From assembly GCF_019059575.1 (NCBI RefSeq), contig NW_024881842.1, positions 310,001 to 374,000 on the forward strand: DNA of 64,000 bases, given 5' to 3'. Shown here piece after piece: positions 11,097 to 23,054 of the stretch. The position numbers and the translations under genes were made by a program. Every line of letters begins with the position of its first letter. The stretch's first letter is position 1. The DNA comes from Amphibalanus amphitrite. Its lineage: Eukaryota > Arthropoda > Thecostraca > Balanomorpha > Balanidae. The notes below the pieces were generated by a model. It ran no database searches, was not told the DNA's origin, and saw only the letters and a program-made list of their open reading frames with translations.

Positions 11097-14000
11097 ATGG
11101 ATGAAGATCTGTTTGCTGTTTTTGATAGTAAGCCATCTACCAAAGCAGATAATGCATCTAAAAAGGGAAAGACAAAACAAGAACCTACAGAAGAAGAGTA
11201 AGTTTTTTTCGTATTTAGTGTAGCATGCTCCAGTAGGCCTGGCAGGGTCACGTAAAGGATTGATTACTTATCTGATCTGACATGAGGTGACCAATTTAAG
11301 AATAAGCCTTAGTACCCTAGGGTTTGCGTTGATTACAAAAATATTTTCAGTTGGCAGAACTTAGCTACATTAGACTGCACAAACTTTTGGTGTTGCACGG
11401 TTGGCAGTAAACAGTTAACGCCTTGCATAGTTAAAACTTTGTGTGGCTGACATGCCCTATCACTGTCTCTCAGGGAGCCATCGGTGGACGATCTGCTGCA
11501 GCAGCTCACCTCTGGAAAGAGGTCTGCCGAGGAGGCCAGTGGAGATGAAGAAGAAGAAACAAAGAAATTCAAAGTAGAAGAGGAGGGAGGAGTGGATGAT
11601 GCCAAGTGAGGGCACACTTTTGTGCAACATTTAACCTACGTTTTTTAACACTAATAACCGATTTTCTGTTTTACTAACTTTCATTTCAAATCAGGTTTAG
11701 CTTTGTCAGTTCATATGTTTAAAAAAAAAATTATGTTATCTTTAATGAGGTGATTACGGCAGACTTAAAGGTAAAAGAAAACATGTCGTAAAGCCTTCAC
11801 ATAGGTCTTCTTCTGAAGTCGGAACATACACTAGGCTCATGCAGATCATCGCTTAACCCTATCAGAAATCAAATTACGGTACACGGTCGGCGTGGCACCG
11901 TATTTCTAACTCACCCCTTACCCCACCATTCCAGACTGGCAGAACAGATGCCGCGTATCCAGGTGCACACGATTGACACCATAGAATCGTGTGTGCACGA
12001 GGTGTGCGTGCCTCCCGACCAGGAGTACATACCGTTGGTGGCGCCCACGCGCGACCCGCCCAAGCAGTACCCGTTTGTACTGGATCCCTTCCAGAAGGAA
12101 GCCGTTCTGTGCCTGGAGAGTAACCAGTCGGTGCTGGTGTCGGCACACACCTCCGCCGGAAAAACGGTGGTCGCAGAGTGAGTGAAGGGCGGGTGGGATA
12201 CGGGAGATGAATGTGGAGGGTGACTGAGAAGATGATGACTTGGAATGGTGATAGATTGTTGACAAAAGTTACAAATCGATATGTTTTACGGGTGATGCTA
12301 TAATTTTACACTTATGAGTGAAAAAAGTGTTTAAATTTGTTTTGCGGCAATGCCGATTTTGTTCTCGTAGGTTCCATTTTCATTACGTTTTCGTCATGAT
12401 ATCTACGCTAGGCTATATTTTCACTTTCAGTTTCCCTTTCATGTCCTTACGTATTCCCAGAGCCTGCTGTTGAGCGTCCTGCTCCCTCTCCTCCCGTTCA
12501 GGTACGCGATCGCTCTGTCTTTACGCGACAAACAGCGAGTGATTTACACGACTCCGATCAAGGCGCTGAGTAACCAGAAGTACCGTGAGTTCAGCGAAGA
12601 GTTCCAGGACGTGGGTCTGATGACGGGCGACGTCACCATCAACCCGTCGGCCTCCTGCCTCATCATGACCACGGAGGTGGGTGGGAGTCTCTGAGGTCAG
12701 GGATTGTCGCGGTTTTGGCATGTAGCAGTCAGTCAGTCAACTTACTTAAATTCTTGCATTCTTGAGCTTTCCTAAATCAGTTTGACTTTTTTGGCGCATT
12801 GCTGACCACGCCACGTGTCGTTTTCATTTGGGGAGGTGGGTGGGTGGCTGGGGAGGTTTCGTGTTGCGCCGTGCCCTCTGAGTTGGTAATGTTACTGGAG
12901 CTAGTTTGAGTGCGAGCGATTTCTGTCACTGTCCCGTTTGATCGTCAGATTATGCGCTGTTAGTTGTTTGCCACGTCTCTTTCTTCATTTTTAATCGCTT
13001 CTGACCGCCTCTTTCCTCGGATTTTGCACAGTATGCTGTACCGGGCCGCGGCTCGGTGCTGATACATGACTGCCTATTAAACGTTTCTCCCCGGCAGATT
13101 TTGCGCAATATGTTGTACCGCGGCTCCGGCTAATATCTGACCTCGCTCTGTGACTCTTCGGACTGTTACTAACCGCTTCTCTCCGGCAGATTCTGCGCAG
13201 CATGCTCGTGACATCTTTCCTCCCTCTGTGACTCTTCTGACTGTTTCTAACCGCTTCTCCCCGTCAGATTTTGCGCAGCATGCTGTACCGCGGCTCGGAG
13301 GTGATGCGTGAGGTGGCCTGGGTGGTGTTTGACGAGATCCACTACATGAGGGACAAGTCGCGCGGCTACGTCTGGGAGGAGACCATCATCCTGCTGCCCG
13401 ACTCGGTGCACTACGTGTTCCTCTCGGCCACCATACCCAACGCCAGACAGGTGAGCACCAAGTGGAGATTGTGAGAAGAGCTGGCATGAACGTGAATGAC
13501 GGTGTGAAACATTGGCGTAGTTGGACATTGAAAAAATTGGCCACAGCTCGGCGTCATACTATTGTTTAGACGTGTTATCAAGCAGACAAATGTGATGATT
13601 TTCGTCGTGAGTGATGTATTTGATTATAGCATTTGCTTTCGTGTTAGTATCAGATAAAATATTAAGTTTAATCACGCACTGAAACGTTAAAAACCATGGG
13701 CGCCGATGGCCACCGCACTTCGGGCGCCCTTAACCCCCATATCATCACTATCATGAAACATTAAAAACATTAATGAGATGGTTTCGTAATAATTTATACA
13801 TTCAACATTTCATTTCGCCAAAAATGTACTGGTGGAACAATCGTGTCATGTTTTTTCCTCATGCTCTCCGTAATAACATACCTAACCTCTGTTCGTGTCT
13901 CCAGTTCGCCGAGTGGATCACGTACCTACACAAGCAGCCGTGTCACGTAGTGTACACCGACTACCGACCGACACCGCTGCAGCACTACATCTACCCGTCG

Positions 14001-17000
14001 GGCGGCGACGGAATTCACCTGGTGGTCGACGAACAGGTGCGAGAGGGGCGGAGCGAGGGGTGGTGACTAGTGTGGCGAGTGGAGGGATGGTTGGTCCGTT
14101 AGCAGGGATTGAGGGGTGTAGTTTAGAGAGCTGCAGGGTTGGCAGGGTTTTAGCTGTGGTTGGAGCGTCCTGGGCATGGTGGACTGACCATTAAAAGAAG
14201 ATAGTCACATTCTGATCAGCTTAGCAATTTTTTCGCAATGTTTAGCGTCGTATATTGTGACTGATTGTAAGCTTATTTCAGTGATCGTACTATTAAGCGC
14301 AGCAGTTTTCGGTGAAATGTCTTTACTCTGTTTCTCAGGGTAATTTCCGTGAGGACAACTTTTCGGCGGCCATGGCCGGACTCGCGGCGCCTAGTGACGC
14401 CGCCCGCAAGAGCCGCGGTCCCGGCGGCAAGCCGGGCTCCAAGGAGGGCACTAACGTCTACAAGATCATCAAGATGGTGATGGAGCGGAACCTGGCGCCC
14501 GTCATCGTGTTCAGCTTCAGCAAGAAGGAGTGCGAGGCGTACGCCCTGCAGATGGCCAAGCTGGACTTCAACACGGGTGAGCGAACGGAGGAATGATTGC
14601 TGTCTTGTGTTTCAATATATGTCATACTGTGAGGTGTCAGGATCAAGATGTGTGGGATGTTTAAAGTCAAGCATGATGGGTAATTATTATAATGAGTTAC
14701 TGTCTCGTATTCCTTCCATGCTAACTCCGCTATCCCGGCTCGATCACGTTGTTTTTGTGTCCCATATGTGACAACAACCTCTTCAACTTCCTCTGTGTCC
14801 AGGTGACGAGAAGAAGCTGGTCGAGGAGGTGTTCAACAACGCGATGGACGTGCTGTCTGAGGAGGACCGTCAGCTGCCGCAGGTGGAGCACGTCCTGCCG
14901 CTGCTGCGGCGCGGCATCGGCATCCACCACGGCGGACTGCTGCCCATCCTGAAGGTAGGATCCTGGTTCTTGAGATGGAGGGGGCATTCTCAGCTCACCA
15001 CGGCGGTCTGCTGCCCATCCTGAAGGTAGTAATAACTTATAACCCCATTATGGTGAACTGCTGCCTATCCTGAAGGTAGTATTCTGAGTACATTATAACC
15101 CCGCCTCGGCATTTTGTGTGTCGAAATGTACCGCCAGCCTTCAAAGTTCCAGCACCTGTACAGCTGCTGACGTCTCGTCCCGTCCCCGATTATTTCAGGA
15201 GACAATTGAGATCCTGTTCGGCGAGGGTCTGATCAAGGCGCTGTTTGCCACGGAGACGTTCGCCATGGGCCTCAACATGCCGGCGCGCACGGTCCTCTTC
15301 ACCGGCTGCAGGAAGTTCGACGGCAAGGACGTCCGCTGGGTGAGTCTCCGCCGCCAGCTGTCTGAAGGGCGGCCCGGGGTGATGCTGGACAGTCCCGTGC
15401 ATGGGAACAGAGCTGCCAGCGGAACTTGTAGGGCGTTTTGCACGTTCGACTTCGCTGCTTTCATAAGATAATCTCGTTATCATTGAGAAATGAGAAAGTT
15501 CATACACGGAATGTCTTCACTCTTCACTTTTATGTTGGCTTATATCACAATATCTCGTTCTATACATGTGAGTCAGTTTCACGTGTTTGTCATCACTGGC
15601 CAATTGATTAATCCAACAATTCTAGTCCTTTTTGTCTTACCGTCCATTGATCTGACCTTCCATCGGTTGGACCTTCCGTGGCCTGATCGTCCCGTCGTTT
15701 GACTGTCCCATTATTCCTCCGACCGCCCCCAGCTGTCCTCGGGCGAGTACATTCAGATGTCGGGCCGTGCCGGACGACGTGGTAAGGACGACAAGGGCAT
15801 CGTCATCCTGATGGTGGACGAGAACATGTCGCCGGCCGTGGGCAAGAACCTGGTGAAGGGCCAGGCGGACCCGCTCAACTCGGCCTTCCACCTCACATAC
15901 AACATGGTGAGCGGCTGAGTCACTGGCGGAGGGTGGGTGATGGAGAGCGGAAGAGGAGGTTTTGTACTTTGTAGCGTCTGGACTTCGCTGGAAGGAATTT
16001 GGTACGTTTTATTTTTCAAATTATACCTTCAGCTCGGTAATTAATGCTACATTGATTCATTAGCGTAACTTGTTGCATTTGGCAGTTGTTTCAAGCTGCA
16101 TAAAGATATTCTGTGCATCGCGCATATTCGGTCAAGTGAAACGCCGTCCTTTAGATCCCAGACTGAAAGAATGTTCTCCATAAATGCCAGTATCGTGGCC
16201 AGTATCTGACCCTCCGTGCTCCCCTCTCCCGCCGTGCCGCCTACCCTCAGGTGCTGAACCTGCTGCGAGTGGAAGAGATCAACCCGGAGTACATGCTGGA
16301 GCGCTCCTTCTTCCAGTTCCAGAACTACGCCGCCATACCGGGACTCTGTGACCGTGAGTGGGCACGAGGGTAGCGTGGCTGTGATAGGGCGTCCTCATGA
16401 CCGTGAGTGACATGACGCGAGTGACGAGGGTCCCGCGGCGGCAGCCGTTTTGAAGATATCTGTTTCTTGGTAATCTCGAATCAGTTTCCAATGCCCTGAA
16501 GTGATTATGTTATGCGCTTATTAATTAGGTATGGCTGTCATGTAAATCAAGCTCCACCCACGTCAATAGCTTTCTGTTCCATCAAGTCGCCACACAGATC
16601 AACCAACCCTCCACGCTCCATCAACCGACCCTACCCGACTTAACCACACCGCTCTTCCCCTGCAGGCGTGAAGAAGGCCCGCTTCAGTCACGACAGTATG
16701 ACCATAGAGCGGGAGCCAGAGGTCGCGGCCTACTGGAAGCTGCGCCAGCAGCTGGACATGCTGAAGAAGGACTTCCAGAAGTACATCACGCTGCCCAAGT
16801 ACATAGTGCCGTTCCTGAACCCCGGACGAGTGGTACACGTGAGTGTGGAAGATTGAAGATGCTTGGATGTGAGGGATAGCAAAATGGGGATGGCGGGAAC
16901 CGCTATACGAGCTAAGGCTTGGTGGGAGTAGTTACGGAATGTGTGTAGTGTAGGATACTGGATAGTGCATATAAACACAAAAAAATGTGCACAAAATATA

Positions 17001-20000
17001 AACTGTTGCCGCAGGCTCCTTCACATTCCTTTGTGCCTTCATCAGATCTCCATCTGTTAAAATTTTACCAATGCGAGGAACATATTCCGCCTCAGCCCAC
17101 TCTTACACTCGCCGTGTCGCCGCATTCGGCCACGCCTCAAGTCTCCATTCTGCTCGGCAGGTTCAAACGGACGACAAGGACTTTGGCTGGTGTATCGTCA
17201 TCAACTACAAGAAGGAGGACCAGAAGAAGACGGACAACCCGCTGGAGGGCGGCTCCACCTACGTGGTCGATGTGCTGATGCACGTGTCCAAGGAGACGGC
17301 ACAGCTGAAGGAGACCGCGCTGCTCGAGCCGCCACGTGAGTGTCGCGGGCGTCGCCAGAGTGTATGAGAAAGAAGGAGAATAAAGTGGGGGTAATGGCTG
17401 GGAGAGGCTAATTTGGGTGGTGCGCTCGGCTTTTTGGTTCGGAATCTCATGAGAACGGAAGGACGCTGCCAGGGCAGAGCGACATTTCAAAAGACATATA
17501 GAGGACAAAATAGCATTAGATTACACCTGATACTAGCCGAGATGCAGAGCGATGGATGCAGAGTATCCCCGTCCAGTTAATCTTTGCGGCTCTGGGGATG
17601 ACTACGTTCATCCTTCTATCTTGTTCGAGGATGCTAAATGTTTTATACCAAATGTTCATCTCCTGCAGTCTCACGGCTGATACTGGAGCACTAAACAATC
17701 CCCGTTGCTGACCGTCGACCTGGCCTGCCCTGATCTGACCTGACCTGACCTGACCTGACCTCCTGCCGCTCTCCTCCGCAGCGGCCGACCAGAAGGGGGA
17801 GATGGTGGTGGTGCCGGTTCTCGTCCACCTGATCCACGAGATCAGCGCCGTCCGGCTCAAATATCCGCAGGACCTCAGGCCGCTCGACAACCGCATGATC
17901 GTGCTCAAGACCATCAAGGTAAGCTGATAGACTCGCTGAGTAGGTATAGGTAGGGTTGCTGGGGTCGCGAGTGGAATGCTACTGAGATTGCATTAGGGCT
18001 TGTAATTAGGTACAGTCTGTGTGAAGTCACCGGTTGTTGTGGGCGTTTTACGGAAGGCTGATTTGGAGGCTTATGTCACGCTGTTTTTTTTCAAAGATGA
18101 ATTGCGGTGTCGGTTTGGTACGTCACTGCACAAGCACGTGCAGACGCCTGGTGTGTGCTTTGTTTGTGTGCTTCACCTCGCCCTCAACCACCTGCTTCCT
18201 AAAACACCTTATGTTCTCACCGTTACCTTATTTCCCCTTTTATTTTCTCTCCATCAGGAGATGAAGCGCCGCTTCCCGACCGGTATTCCTCGCCTGGACG
18301 CCGTCAAAGACATGGGCATTAAGGACCGCGAGTTTGTATCGCTGGTGGACAAGATCGAGTCGTTCGAGCGCCGGCTGTTCTCCCATCCACTGCACGACGA
18401 TCCGCGGCTGGACGAGCTCTACAACCAGTATGTCGAGAAAATGGAGGTGAGTGGAGCAATGAGGATGGATGGAGGGAGGTGAAATAAGTAAAATCATAGA
18501 TAACATGATTCATGTTATCTATGGTAAAATATAAGCAGAAGAGCAGTTAGTGAGTTATAAGCAGGAGCTTACGGTTGAAAACACTGGCCGAAAGTTCTAT
18601 TCAGTCAAATTGAACTGGGCGCAAAATGACCCCAGCAGTCGGCGCGCCCTAAAGCTCCAATAAACAAACTCAGTCAAATTGAACCAATCAAGGTTTGCAA
18701 CCATGGTATATGGCTGAGGAGGTGATTGGTATTTGTTTTGCTATGGCTCGTTTACAAATGCAGTTACGGTTGTAGATCGTTGTGTTATTGTTTTAATTTA
18801 TAATATTTGTCCTTCATCACCCACTTACTGACGATCTCCCGCCTCTCCTCCCAGCTGAGTAACGAGCTGAAGGCGGCCAAGCTGGAGCTGCGCCGCGCCA
18901 AGTCCCTGCTGCAGATGGATGAGCTCAAGTGCCGTAAGCGCGTGCTGCGCCGGCTCGGCTACTGTACTGCCGCAGGCGTTATCGAGGTCAAGGGCCGCGT
19001 GGCGTGCGAACTGAGCAGGTCAGTTGGTGATGGGAATAGCTGGGAAGGACGTGAAGATCCAGCCGATAATAAGTTGTGAGCTACGGACAGTGATTAGCTT
19101 TGTTCAGGCTGATCAGATTATCCTCAATCAATTAATTGTTTATTGCATGCTTACATTCAGCCGTCGCTAAACATTCATCCTTCAATGTTTATCTTTCCTC
19201 CATTTACAGTGCCGACGAGCTGCTGATCACGGAGATGATCTTCAACGGCATGTTCAACGACCTGTCGGTGCCGCAGTCGGTGGCGCTCATGTCCTGCTTC
19301 ACGTTCGACGAAAAGTCCAACGACGCGCCCAAGCTTCAGGACCAGCTGTCGGGCGCGCTGCGGCAGATGCAGGTAAAGTCATAGTAGATATAGAGCAATA
19401 ATAGTTGAGTTGACAAATAAACGTGCCTATTTTGTGATTTTAGCAACCTACCGTTTCCGTTTGCATGCCCCCCAAAATCAATTACTTCGGTTGATGCACA
19501 CTCTTTTGCACTTCCACTGTTCAGTTTGTGCCAGTAAGAGATCACCGGCCTTTAACGTGCTTGAGAGGGGCTGAATGGGTGTGTTGCAATTTGTCTCACA
19601 CTTATCACCGCTGTGTGACGGAAGCGGCAGATATTCCTCTCCCACACGTAGAATCGCCCTAAGGTCTGCAATGGACTGTGATGAGGCTTTCTTGCTTGGT
19701 GTAGTGAGTAGTGATGTCTCTTACTTATGCATCTCATGCCTTGCACAGGAGCTGGCGCGTCGGATAGCGCGGGTAAGCGTGGACTCCAAGCTGGAACTGG
19801 ACGAGGAGAGCTACGTGGGCCAGTTCAAGCCGGCCATGATGGACGTGGTCAACGCCTGGTGCCAGGGATCCAGCTTCGCAGAACTCTGCAAGATGACAGA
19901 CGCGTTCGAAGGTGCGAGTGTGGGGAGGACGGTCCTGTTTCCTGATCTATCTGAACTGGTTATTGTCGACCAGGCACCAGCCAAGCATTCTTTAAGAAGA

Positions 20001-20316
20001 AAGAAAGGAATAACAAGGCGAGGAGTGACGTTCCTCACTCCCTGACTCATAATATAATAAGTGAATGGTAAATTACAATCATCTGAATCAAAGCACCGTT
20101 CGTGCCTTGCTCACTGCGCCTCCTGCACTTGCTCACTCTTCCCCTTTCCGTTTTGCAGGCAGCATCATCCGCTGCATGCGTCGCCTGGAGGAGCTGCTTC
20201 GTCAGATGGTACAGGCCGCGAAGGGCATCGGCAACACAGATCTCGAGAACAAGTTCAGCGAGGGCATTCGACTGATGAAGAGGGACATCGTGTTTGCCGC
20301 GAGCCTCTACCTGTAG
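11097..20316 (+). CDS. MTREX: Exosome RNA helicase MTR4 (SKIV2L2), complete, 19 coding exons
   Basis: Coding exons: 11097-11197, 11474-11605, 11935-12177, 12502-12676, 13268-13450, 13905-14036, 14339-14576, 14803-14954, 15199-15339, 15733-15906, 16251-16353, 16666-16838, 17161-17335, 17782-17918, 18258-18446, 18855-19018, 19210-19372, 19749-19911, 20159-20316. All introns are GT-AG, phases agree, and the total is 1,031 codons plus TAG (human MTR4 is about 1,040). This Ski2-like DExH helicase unwinds nuclear RNA for the exosome in TRAMP, NEXT and PAXT complexes. Visible motifs are Walker A AHTSAGKT (148-155), DEIH (239-242), SAT (270-272), [12 protein letters not shown] in exon 9 and [10 protein letters not shown] (507-516). 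The arch/KOW insertion falls roughly in exons 12-15 and the C-terminal helical domain ends [12 protein letters not shown]. The N-terminal [10 protein letters not shown] resembles the segment that contacts Rrp6-Rrp47 in the yeast protein. No lesion is seen. Several introns carry duplicated splice-junction segments (see findings). Confidence 0.97.
13002..13300 (+). repeat. Tandem degenerate copies of the MTR4 exon 5 acceptor
   Basis: The polypyrimidine tract, CAG and the first bases of exon 5 (ATTTTGCGCAGCATGCTGTAC) recur upstream at about 13018, 13096 and 13190 with roughly 80-90-base spacing before the true exon at 13268. Copies diverge progressively; the most similar is ATTTTGCGCAATATGTTG at about 13098. 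Confidence 0.85.
14935..15080 (+). repeat. Three tandem copies of the MTR4 exon 8 donor junction
   Basis: CTGCTGCCCATCCTGAAG followed by GTAG occurs at the true donor (GT at 14955) and again with GT at about 15026 and 15076 inside the intron. The second copy also repeats CACGGCGG upstream of it. Confidence 0.9.
17729..17781 (+). repeat. (CTGAC)n microsatellite at the MTR4 intron 13 acceptor
   Basis: Tandem TGACC units (about 17735-17762) lie 20-50 bases upstream of the exon 14 acceptor at 17782. CTGAC matches the animal branch-point consensus, so the repeat supplies several equivalent candidate branch points. Confidence 0.7.
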
Positions 20317-21104
20317 TTGGCCTTGGGGTTGAGGGTGGAGAAGGATAGGGCGAGTCTGGACTGACGTGAGCTGAGAGGCAGTGCGTTCTAAAGCGTGTTT
20401 GACGACGGTGACCGTTTTGTACCTGTGGACGTTTGACTGTTGAGAGCGGCGGGACGTGTGTGGTGTTGAGTCCGACTCTGCCATGAAGATGTGCACTGTA
20501 CAGCGTCCACTGTAGATTGCAAACTGCTGGTTGCGTGTGTGGTTGCCCGCATCTGACCGCGACCCACTGTTAGATGTCTGAGGGCGGTTCAACAGCTGCC
20601 CGGTGTTTGCATCTGGCCACGGCCGGGGCAGAAAAACCAGCGACCTGAGCAACGGTGCGCTGTGCCTGTTTGATTCGTGCTCATCTGTTCTTGTGAGAGG
20701 CGCCGTGGCGGGAACAGAAGAATATAAATCCATTATCATCCGTTATGGCAGTGATTGGTTTTTAGAGGAGGCAAACCTGCTGAGACTTGCTATCAAGAGG
20801 TGAGATTGCATAATTTGTGGGGATTTAATATTGAAGAACGCAATGGTTGCTGAAACGTCGACCGTGACGACGGAAGATGGAACGGATCGGTCACCAACAA
20901 CAGCGAATAACTGTGGTAACCCATTTATTAAATTATTAGGCCCTTTCGGTCCAATTAGACCATTTCAGAGCCAGGAGGATGATAGGATATAGGGGGAGAC
21001 ATTGGTCTGGGCAGGCACCCTAGTGAGTCGCCGGGGCTGAGCCCGTCCAGAGGACAGGCCACCCAGCCCCAAGGCACTCACTGCACCCGGCTACGGGGTG
21101 CGCT
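20317..21104. other. MTR4 3' flank; no recognised gene
   Basis: This follows the MTR4 stop codon and presumably holds its 3' UTR. I see no clean AATAAA before 20900. The part from 20940 to 21104 looks like a repeat edge leading into the foldback. Confidence 0.4.
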
Positions 21105-22490
21105 CCCTCGGGAGCACACGGTTCGTCGGAAGGTCATCTCAGGCTCAAAAGAAACGATATATACCATTCGAAAGCTGACGATGCGCTGAACCCGAAAATG
21201 TAATTTTTATCAAAATCGATCGATGGCCTTTTTTGAAAATTGCGTTTTTGTAAAAACTTTATAATTTTTTATTCAACGGTCTGTCCCAGACATTCTTGAA
21301 AAAATAAACATGCATTTTTGAGTTCTAGTGAAAGCTGAATGCCAGAAGAACAATATCTAGCGGAGCAATATTTCCAAACATTAATATGCGTCTCCCACAG
21401 CCGACAATAAGGCGCAATTACACAGCTCAGTGTCACGATGGACCAAAGTCAGCCACACAGAAGCGTGAAATGACCCTTATCGACTCGCAGACCCGGCGCT
21501 CTCGGCCCGCCTGACCGGCCATGGAAAGAACGTTCGGCTCTCGTTCTACTAAATAAATGTCATATTTGTCAGTTTAACTGTCCACATCGCTATTAAAGTT
21601 ATTCAGGATACTTGTGAAGAAAATTCACTGTTCTGCTTGATTTACAACATGCTTTAATTTACATTTTTCTTATATATGTTTTGTTCCGTCCAGCTGCGCT
21701 CAGTGCCCGCGCAGGGGAAATGAGCGGGGTTTCACTGTCAGAGGCTGTACTGGTGACAGCTGCTCGGCCGTGCGACCGGTCAAAGGTTACCCTGCCCCAC
21801 CGGGCGCTACCCCCACTCCACCGGAGCTGAGGCCGGTGCAACCTCTGACATTTCACCGCGTCCAGTTTTCCTTATATGGGCATGATACCAAGCTCAATTG
21901 AGCAAAGTAGACATGAACAAATGTAAATTAATGCATGATTTGAAGATGACAGAGCAATGGATTTTCTTCACAGGTATCCTGAATAACTTTAATAGCGATG
22001 TGGACAGTTAAACTGACAAATATGCCATTTGTTAAGTAGAACGAGAGCCGAACGTTCTTTCCGTGGCCGGTCAGGCGGGCCGAGAGCGCCGGGTCTGCGA
22101 GTCGATAAGGGTCATTTCACGCTTCTGTGTGGCTGACTTTGGTCCATCGTGACACTGAGCTGTGTAATTGCGCATTATTGTCGGCTGTGGGAGACGCATA
22201 TTAATGTTTGGAAATATTGCTCCACTAGATATTGTTCTTTAGGCATTAATCTTTCACTGGAACTCAAAAACACATGTTTATCTTTTCAAGAATGTCTGGG
22301 ACAGCCCGTTGAATAGAAAATTATTAAGTTTTGACAAAAACGCAATTTTCAAAAAAGGCCATCGATCGATTTTGATAAAAATTACATTTTCGGATTCAGC
22401 GCATCGTCAGCTTTCGAATGATATAAATCGTTTCTTTTGAGCCTGAGATGACCTTCCGACGAACCGTGAGCAGCGGTGCCGCTCCAAGGG
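21105..22490. repeat. Foldback element with ~560-base arms
   Basis: The left arm (about 21105-21672) and right arm (about 21911-22490) are reverse complements. Examples are CGGTTCGTCGGAAGGTCATC at 21119-21138 with its complement near 22447-22466, and CATCGATCGATTTTGATAAA near 22361 with its complement near 21216. Internal landmarks such as the GC-rich block around 21490 are also mirrored (22060-22090). The spacer (21673-21910) is GC-rich and has no frame I recognise. It lies between MTR4 and the nonA-type gene. Confidence 0.85.
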
Positions 22491-23054
22491 AGCAGCCCGC
22501 ATGAGATAAAGTTGCCTGTCCAGCCCGGAGGGGGTTGCGGCGTGGATGAGAAGGATTTCAGTATCCTGAGGATAGAAGCACGGAACGGTGTGGTAACCCA
22601 CTTGATGTTCGACTTATATGTGAGGCGTGAGCTGGGAGTGGGACCAATCTTAGCTACATGTTTTGGTGCAGTAATGCTAGGGATACCAAGCAACAAAGGT
22701 TGGGTATGAAAAGTTGCATCTCTACTGGGCACCTACCAAGTTTATACTAGCCCTAGCCCTTCTATCCAAATGATATTTTTGACAAATCTTTACCCATTCT
22801 TAACCCCTCTTTTATTTTATTCAAAAAAAAACGAAAATAAAAAATAAAACAAAAGTACCTTTCAATTTGAAATATTTAAGCGGTTTTTGGAAACAAAATC
22901 TCAACTAGATTATACTAGAAAATGGTATATCGCTTTTATCGACGCCATTTTCTTTCTCTCGTTTGCGGCGTTGCTCGGTGGACGCGGATCAAGCCGGTGA
23001 TCGTTAATATTGCCATTTGGTGTTTTATTTACTTATTGCCTATTTATCTGTGTA
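22491..23054 (+). promoter_or_regulatory. Presumed promoter and 5' UTR of the nonA-type gene
   Basis: The stretch has no TATA box. A pyrimidine-rich segment CATTTTCTTTCTCTCG (22948-22963) followed by a GC-rich segment could be a housekeeping-type start region. This is placed only by position relative to the ATG at 23055. Confidence 0.3.
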
